64,000 nt of DNA, taken from positions 11,689,436 to 11,753,435 of the forward strand of contig NC_049993.1 of the NCBI RefSeq assembly GCF_000003815.2. Reading direction: 5' to 3'. Under the pieces are notes generated by a model. It had not been told where the DNA came from and did not search any database. It saw only the letters and a program-made list of their open reading frames with translations. Positions 58,102 to 64,000 of this stretch are shown one piece after another; the first letter of the stretch is position 1, and every line of letters starts with the position of its first letter. Made by a program: the position numbers and the translations under genes. The DNA comes from Branchiostoma floridae (lineage: Eukaryota > Chordata > Leptocardii > Amphioxiformes > Branchiostomatidae).

Positions 58102-61100
58102 CTAAAAAAAAAAAAACATGAGAAAGGACGTGCTTAATTTTGTGTAATATAATCTTTTAAGTATTCATCCGTAAAGCAATTCATCATCTTCACTTTCACA
58201 AAAATGGCTGCCGTAAAGTCGTATGTCCATTTCCCAGCAGGTCCCCAAGGCGGTGCAATATGGGAAGTGTGAAAACGATGAATTCGACAGGTTTAGTTTA
58301 TTATAATTCACAAGACACAACTAACACGCATAGAAAGACACAACTGACACATGCAGAGAGACACACAGGTAGATACATACAAAGCACACTTAGCAAAGTT
58401 AACATGATATTCCTAGACGCTTCTGTAGTGTAAGGTTCATTGCTGTACTTGATCATCCAAAGTGCCCGAAGCCTACATGCACCTTTGAGATGGTGCCAAA
58501 AATAACAGAAAAGAAAGTCGACTGAGAACCCACTAGACCGTGTACGTATTAGCGTTTAAGTGAATGTAGTGTTGGCTTGTGCCATTGTGTCATATATCCG
58601 ACATTTGCACTTGCCCCAGGATCGAAAAATGTTCTTTACAGAGGTTTATTTGTCTGTGGTCAGGCCCAGACACTAGAACAACATGACAGGTGCCACTGGG
58701 GTGTGACAAGCATGGGAAGTGTCCTGGCTTGAGAAGGAAGTATACATCACCATAACCTTGACAAAAATCGCACAAATTAGGGAATATTGGATTGTTTCTA
58801 TGTACAACATCCTGTTTGGAATGTACTTTGCAAACTAACAGCTACAAACCAATGTGCAGGTCGAACGCATAATCAGAACATTGCATTGTTTCGTTGTATG
58901 GTATCCTGCAATGTCAGAAACGTTAGCTGGGTTTTATTGGCATACAACCTGACACAAAACATTTCGCAACTTTCTCGAGATATTTCCATTCAGCATTCAA
59001 GCATAGTATAGGTGTAAAGTTTCTCCATGTTTTGTCATCGAAAGTGACGATCCAAATACTAAACGAATGCCTGTATAATCCACTATGTAAATATAAAGGG
59101 GGCTTCTGTCTGTGAAGATAAGAAGAAAGCCTTCTGAGAACTTTACAGTCCTGAGTCATCAGCTTGGTCAAGCTCTCAGCTAAGTCAGCACACATCGCGC
59201 AGACATAGCTATGTAGCTTGATTAGATCATCAATACAGGGACGTCGTTCTGACGTCATCGCACCAGTCCCTGGCGTACTGTTGAGGTGGACTTTATCTTA
59301 AACCCCAGCTAATCATCTCTTAAGGAGCTTGTTTGTGGCTATTTGGTAGATTGGAACCGTTTGACCGGATGTAGGTTAAATGTTTCATCAAGCGCGTTGT
59401 GATTGTCCAGTCATAAATACAAATGTATGCGTAGAGGGACAACGCTCAGTTTGGACAACCGGGAATTTTCAAGGTCAACGCAAAACTTGTCATAAAATTA
59501 CGCGAGAATCCTTATCGCTAACATATCTGTCGTTCCTTTTTCAAAACTCTCAAAACGAAGTACTAATTGTTTTAGTGACTACAGTTAACTGGAGTGTGTA
59601 GATTTTATATAAGTGACAAATTAGGGCAATGAAAGCAATACACGTCAACATGCACTTGTGTGCATTTGCATTCTGAGAAACGGCACAATGTTTCGTTGTC
59701 GTAACGGTTGTTTTTCTCGGGTCTACGTTGTTTAAACTTTTGTGAGAGACATTTATGAGTGCTATATTGCGATAAAAGTTTGACGTAGGGTCATTCAAGA
59801 TTACAGGGGACTGTTTACTCAGTCCCCCCTATGAGGTGATCGGCCCCATGTTGATTTTAGCTGACGTCATTCCCAAACAATGGCGACTCGGCATAACAGG
59901 TGCTCATGTTTGGCAACTTAACCACCCTCGAGACAACAAACGGGATTTTGCAATTCCCCTGACCAAAACACTGGAAAACAAGATTGAATACAATTGACTT
60001 GTGGGTTTAGCTTACTATATGTGAGGGAATCTGTGCTAAAACTCAGACGTAGGGACCGTTCGCAAATGTTTTGTAGGGTAACAGCTACTAGTATCTAGAG
60101 CCGTACACAGAAAAAAAGGAACTTGTTGATTTTAGCTGACGTTGCTGAAAGCGAAGTAAAAGGCGTACAGAAATCTACCAGAGCAGGGGAGTGAATCTAT
60201 ATTATGTGGCCTTTGCTGTGTTGTTTTAGTAGCCAGACAGTGGCATCTTATCGCTCTGTCTGTGAGTGAGTAGGAAACACACACGTTTCTCATCAAAAAG
60301 CGATGCCAACCTCTGTTACGCTTTAGAAATACATTTGCAGGCAAACCGACCTAGTTCTGTCCATGTGTTTGGCCACACACACAAAACAACCCTGGACTGT
60401 AAGATGTCACTGTCGAGTCAGGGTGAGAATAACATTATCGTATATATAGAGAAAGAGAGAGTGACAGAAAGATGCATGGACGAAACTAAATTTATTTTTC
60501 AAGATATCTACACGTCCTCCTAGACTATCATGGCATTTTGTAGGGTAATCAAATAAGAGGAAGGCCATCAGAAGACTCGAGGTTCTATTAATACATCTTA
60601 CTCATTCATATCCTGTAGAAATTATCGCCATTGTAGGTACGCCGGAAAGGGTACTAAGTACACACTTAAAAACAGTAGGAAATTCGATCTCTATGACACA
60701 AAGTCATTTTCTTCCTGTGACAAATTTAGAAACGAATTCTGTAAAGTAGGAAACTGTAGGTATAAGCATCGTGCTTACAATTAACATGCCACCCACAAAA
60801 TAAATATCCTGAGGAAGACCTGTGTTTTTCAAATGTTAAAATACTTCCTACACCCTAGGGAAGTGTACATGGCGATGTCGATCTCCGGTTTGTCCTTGGG
60901 CCACACAGTCGTGCAAGTACTCCAAATGGGGCTACAGCTACCGGTAGTGATGTGTATGTTTTAGTTGCTGAGTGCTATACAGAGAAGGCAGTATGTATAT
61001 GGTATTTTGCATGACCAGGCCGGGGTTTTGAACCGAATGCAGAGCAACCACCGGTCACTAAACAGTCTGTGTGCATCGTGGAATGTCCATTGTAACACGA

Positions 61101-64000
61101 TAACACATCAACTAGAAGTAGGGAAACGCTTCACGGAAGTTTTAGAGGCGAGGCGGACCAAAACCGCTAAGGTTTACTGGACATAGACTCATAGGTAAAC
61201 AGTAGATATGTTTACATGCTTATGTAAGGTAAGAGGTATTTTCACTTGAGATGTTTGGATCTGATTGCTCTTTCTTGGAAGCTAAAGGAATGAGGACATT
61301 TAAATTGTAGCCTAAGTACCCTAAACAAGAATGGTATACTTACATAGTAACAACTACAAAGATGGTATCCTTGGGTCTACCCCAAGTACCCCAAGTGCCT
61401 TTGCCTTAGTTGCCACATTGGCTCAAGCTGGTGTTCAGAAAAAAGGTTATTTTGACATTGCCAAGTTGAACTTGTATTGCATTGTGTTTCGTCTTGAACT
61501 AACAGACAAAAAGTGTATATTATTAGAGCTTTGAAAACCCTGTGTAAATGACCCTTCAAATTATGTATATATATCTATCTATATACTTAGATATCTATTA
61601 ACACTTGATTCGCCTTTTGACTACGTGCATTCGACCATGCAAGCAACAGAAACTCAATACCATAGTTCCTTTAAATATATGTATACAGTGCACCTTTCAT
61701 CAAAGGAAGTGTTTTGATACTCAAAAGTATTTGTGACAAGACTAGCATATCACACATTATAATTCCCACTGGTAACCAAACATTTAAAAAGAAATTTTTC
61801 AAATTTCAATGTTGGAAGACCTGCTGTTTTACTGTTTATAGCTGTTATGACAAAAGTTGTCTAATGTCATTACCGCTACATCGTGGTTCATTCATGTATA
61901 TATCTGGAGTAGTTTATGCATAGTTATATTCCGAATTGAATATTTTGTGTGATACGTGTTCATATGGGCGCACATATACAAATTTTGCCAAGGGTATTCT
62001 ATATGTGTGGACGACAGAGTCGTAGATTTGATTTACTCAACTGGCCCGCCTAATTAACTATTGGACCTTGTACAGCTTTAAATTTAGACCTAATCATATC
62101 AATGTGTAAGGGACAAGGCTTGTCCTAGCTTTCTAGCCTTGAATTAATGTGATTCACAGAATTTTCTAGAAAAAAAATTGAAATTTCATTATGATATGGT
62201 CTGCCACATGCCGACGTGATACGAAGCATCAACTTGGAAGAGGATAATTGAATCTACGATAACGTGCTCCGCGTGTTGAGTCAGCCTCCCACAAGACGCC
62301 ACACAGAAATGTTGACGACCGAAAACTGATCTATCAAGGAGCAGTTTATAAACTTAAAAGCCTTCCCAAACAGAGTCAGCACACATCGGCCGCTATTTCC
62401 GTCTCTCTGAATGTCTTACGGCGTCGTAAAGATGACACTACGCCGGGTTCACGGTCGGTTATGCACAGTTGAGTGTTTGAACAAGCCGCTCGGCATGTGA
62501 GCATGGACTTGGACAAGCGCCAGTCTGTCCTGCGTATTCCTTAACTTCAGAACTGAGACCAGACGTCAGCTGTTACTGAGCTATTTTGACCAATCTATCT
62601 TCAACTTCACTAATTAGACAACAGACCTTCATACAAGCTCTATAATTTTTTTTTTTGGATAACACAATGATTAAGAATGACATCGCGACCAATTACGCTT
62701 TGAGATGTCCTGAAGTGACCTTGAAGGAATACTGCCAGAGTAAAGTAAGCGTGTAATTCAACTCCATGTGTATCTGAACGTGTTGGTGAAGAATTTCACC
62801 TCACGCAGATGGTGAGAGCTCCAAAATCTCGCGGTTTTTTGATCCCACACGTCTCGAACTAATACGAGAATTAGGAAATCTGTGAAGTGTGCCGACCACA
62901 GAGCTCACGGTGTTTGCATCCAGCATTTGGGATGTTTTGAGTTTCCGGTACTACTGAAAGTGAGAAAGTCAGAGAGCTCTGAAATGTTTTAAGATTGATG
63001 TTCTTTCGTATGATTTTTTTTCTACATCAGCCTTGGTCGTTGCTGTATATAATGTTCTCTAGCGAACTGTTAACAGACAGATTTTAAGTGGACAGTTGCA
63101 ATATTTCAAGAGAAGAAAATACAGTGTCTTCAATATTTTACTGGTGGCGTTTTATAAACTGGCCACCCATAGGCCACATAATCGACCATATTGTTATCCA
63201 CTTACCTGGCCTTTAAGCTTGCGGCTTATTTGCGACTTAGCAACGCCCACTCGGGATTACACGGGTTTAGGTCGGATTAAAAAACTGAAAGCCATTGACC
63301 ATCAATCATGAGAATCTCTCACATAGGAATGTCATCAATAAAGTGTGAGGTCGTTAAGATGGTCAGTTTGGTGCTACCTTAGGTTGACTGTCCTTAATTG
63401 TATGTACCTTCCAATTGTTTACCTATTTGTTCTGAGTGGTTTCGGGCCAATAAGACTGACCTAGATAGATGGAGATGGATCTTTTGTCTCTTTAGACGTC
63501 TTGGAGTAAAGAAACACGCGAAAGCACTTAAGCCAGGGGGACGTCAGAAACTACCAGTTAACTGTCTTTTCTAAGACTGTCTAGCAGTGAAGATGCTTAA
63601 AGAGAAGACTTGTGATTTCAGTCTTGGCGCCGGAATCTTTTCTCAATGACCAAGACAAACGAACCATGTGCCAAACGATGCTACCACAGTTTAACCATCA
63701 GTTATCTTTGACTGTTAGCTAAGCACTCAGAAGTCAGCAAACAGAGGGAGGGGAGGGGAGGGGTGACTACATCGCTTGAGCTGCTGGACAATCAAAATTG
63801 GGGGAACAATTTTTCTGGTACACTGAAAGGGATTGAATTTTCACACGTCCGTGGAGTCTAATCCTGTGTGACACCGTACGTGTTTAATCGGTATTTACGG
63901 GTGTCGACCTGAAAGAGTGATTAAGATAGGGAACGTGAGGAGTGTTTTAGAGTCCATAAAATGCACCTGTTGCTACTTTTCAATAACTTATGACAACACT
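58102..64000 (-). other. intron of EP4-like gene 2 or upstream sequence; no further exon seen
   Basis: AT-rich sequence without a recognisable TM1-6 exon on the minus strand. It contains an open fragment with a CCCH zinc-finger pattern on the plus strand (60557-60784), a short TA/TATC-rich stretch near 61565-61600, a poly-T run near 62650 and a G-rich GAGGGGAGGGGAGGGG run near 63748. No RNA gene was recognised. Confidence 0.5.
60557..60784 (+). pseudogene. fragment with a CCCH zinc-finger pattern
   Basis: A 75-codon open stretch with no ATG start is bounded by stops at 60554 and 60782. Near its end it reads CDKFRNEFCKVGNCRYKH, a C-x7-C-x4-C-x3-H arrangement with the GxCRYxH ending typical of CCCH zinc fingers. 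A second Cys-rich patch (CRNYRHCRY) lies about 35 residues earlier. It may be an exon of a gene on this strand, a transposon-derived relic or chance; a bare pattern match is not improbable in 64 kb. Confidence 0.25.

Noticed and set aside
1..64000. CRISPR arrays, bacterial operons, ribosome binding sites, rRNA and tRNA genes
   Set aside because: None seen. The tandem repeats lack the spacer structure of CRISPR, and no cloverleaf with a convincing internal promoter was found by eye; a tRNA search program would be decisive.

Overview
The window looks like invertebrate-chordate nuclear DNA, most likely from a lancelet (Branchiostoma). It is AT-rich, with sparse GC-richer coding exons, spliceosomal introns and many short inverted-repeat elements and tandem repeats. 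The genes are chordate-type rhodopsin-family receptors, including an EP4-like prostanoid receptor with the TM6/TM7 intron position of vertebrate prostanoid receptor genes. The species call is inference. Five N gaps interrupt the sequence (4725-4824, 8175-8867, 9956-10055, 37466-38027, 51405-51504). The three of exactly 100 N are probably of unknown true length.

Layout. 1-9955 is mostly non-coding: a 330-bp foldback element, the 3' part of an unrecognised gene on the minus strand (about 4210-4900, broken by a gap), a four-copy tandem repeat of about 120 bp, and a transposon with 30-bp terminal inverted repeats. 10056-21770 is a tandem array: two intronless somatostatin/opioid-like receptor genes (14326-15459 and 18431-19564, about 92% identical, offset 4105 bp), three copies of their 3' flank and four copies of a promoter-like 5' module. 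The outermost module has no receptor after it, and the left-hand 3' flank abuts a gap, so a further receptor copy may be missing from the assembly. 26911-28155 (minus) encodes a 414-residue disordered phosphoprotein-like product of unknown function behind a TATA box.

34880-46211 (minus) is a two-exon EP4-like prostanoid receptor gene with an intron of about 10 kb. 57490-58101 (minus) is the TM7 and tail exon of a second EP4-like gene whose TM1-6 exon must lie beyond the right edge. The two form a head-to-tail paralogue pair. The first has Asn where prostanoid receptors carry an otherwise invariant TM7 Arg; the second keeps the Arg. The remaining sequence is intergenic or intronic and holds minisatellites, diverged tandem duplications and probable retrotransposon tails.

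Taken together this is a receptor-rich region: two independent GPCR families (peptide-type and prostanoid-type) have each duplicated locally. The most informative signals are patchy divergence between the peptide-receptor copies, reuse of a CCAAT-rich 5' module, and apparent loss of the ligand-carboxylate anchor in one prostanoid receptor.
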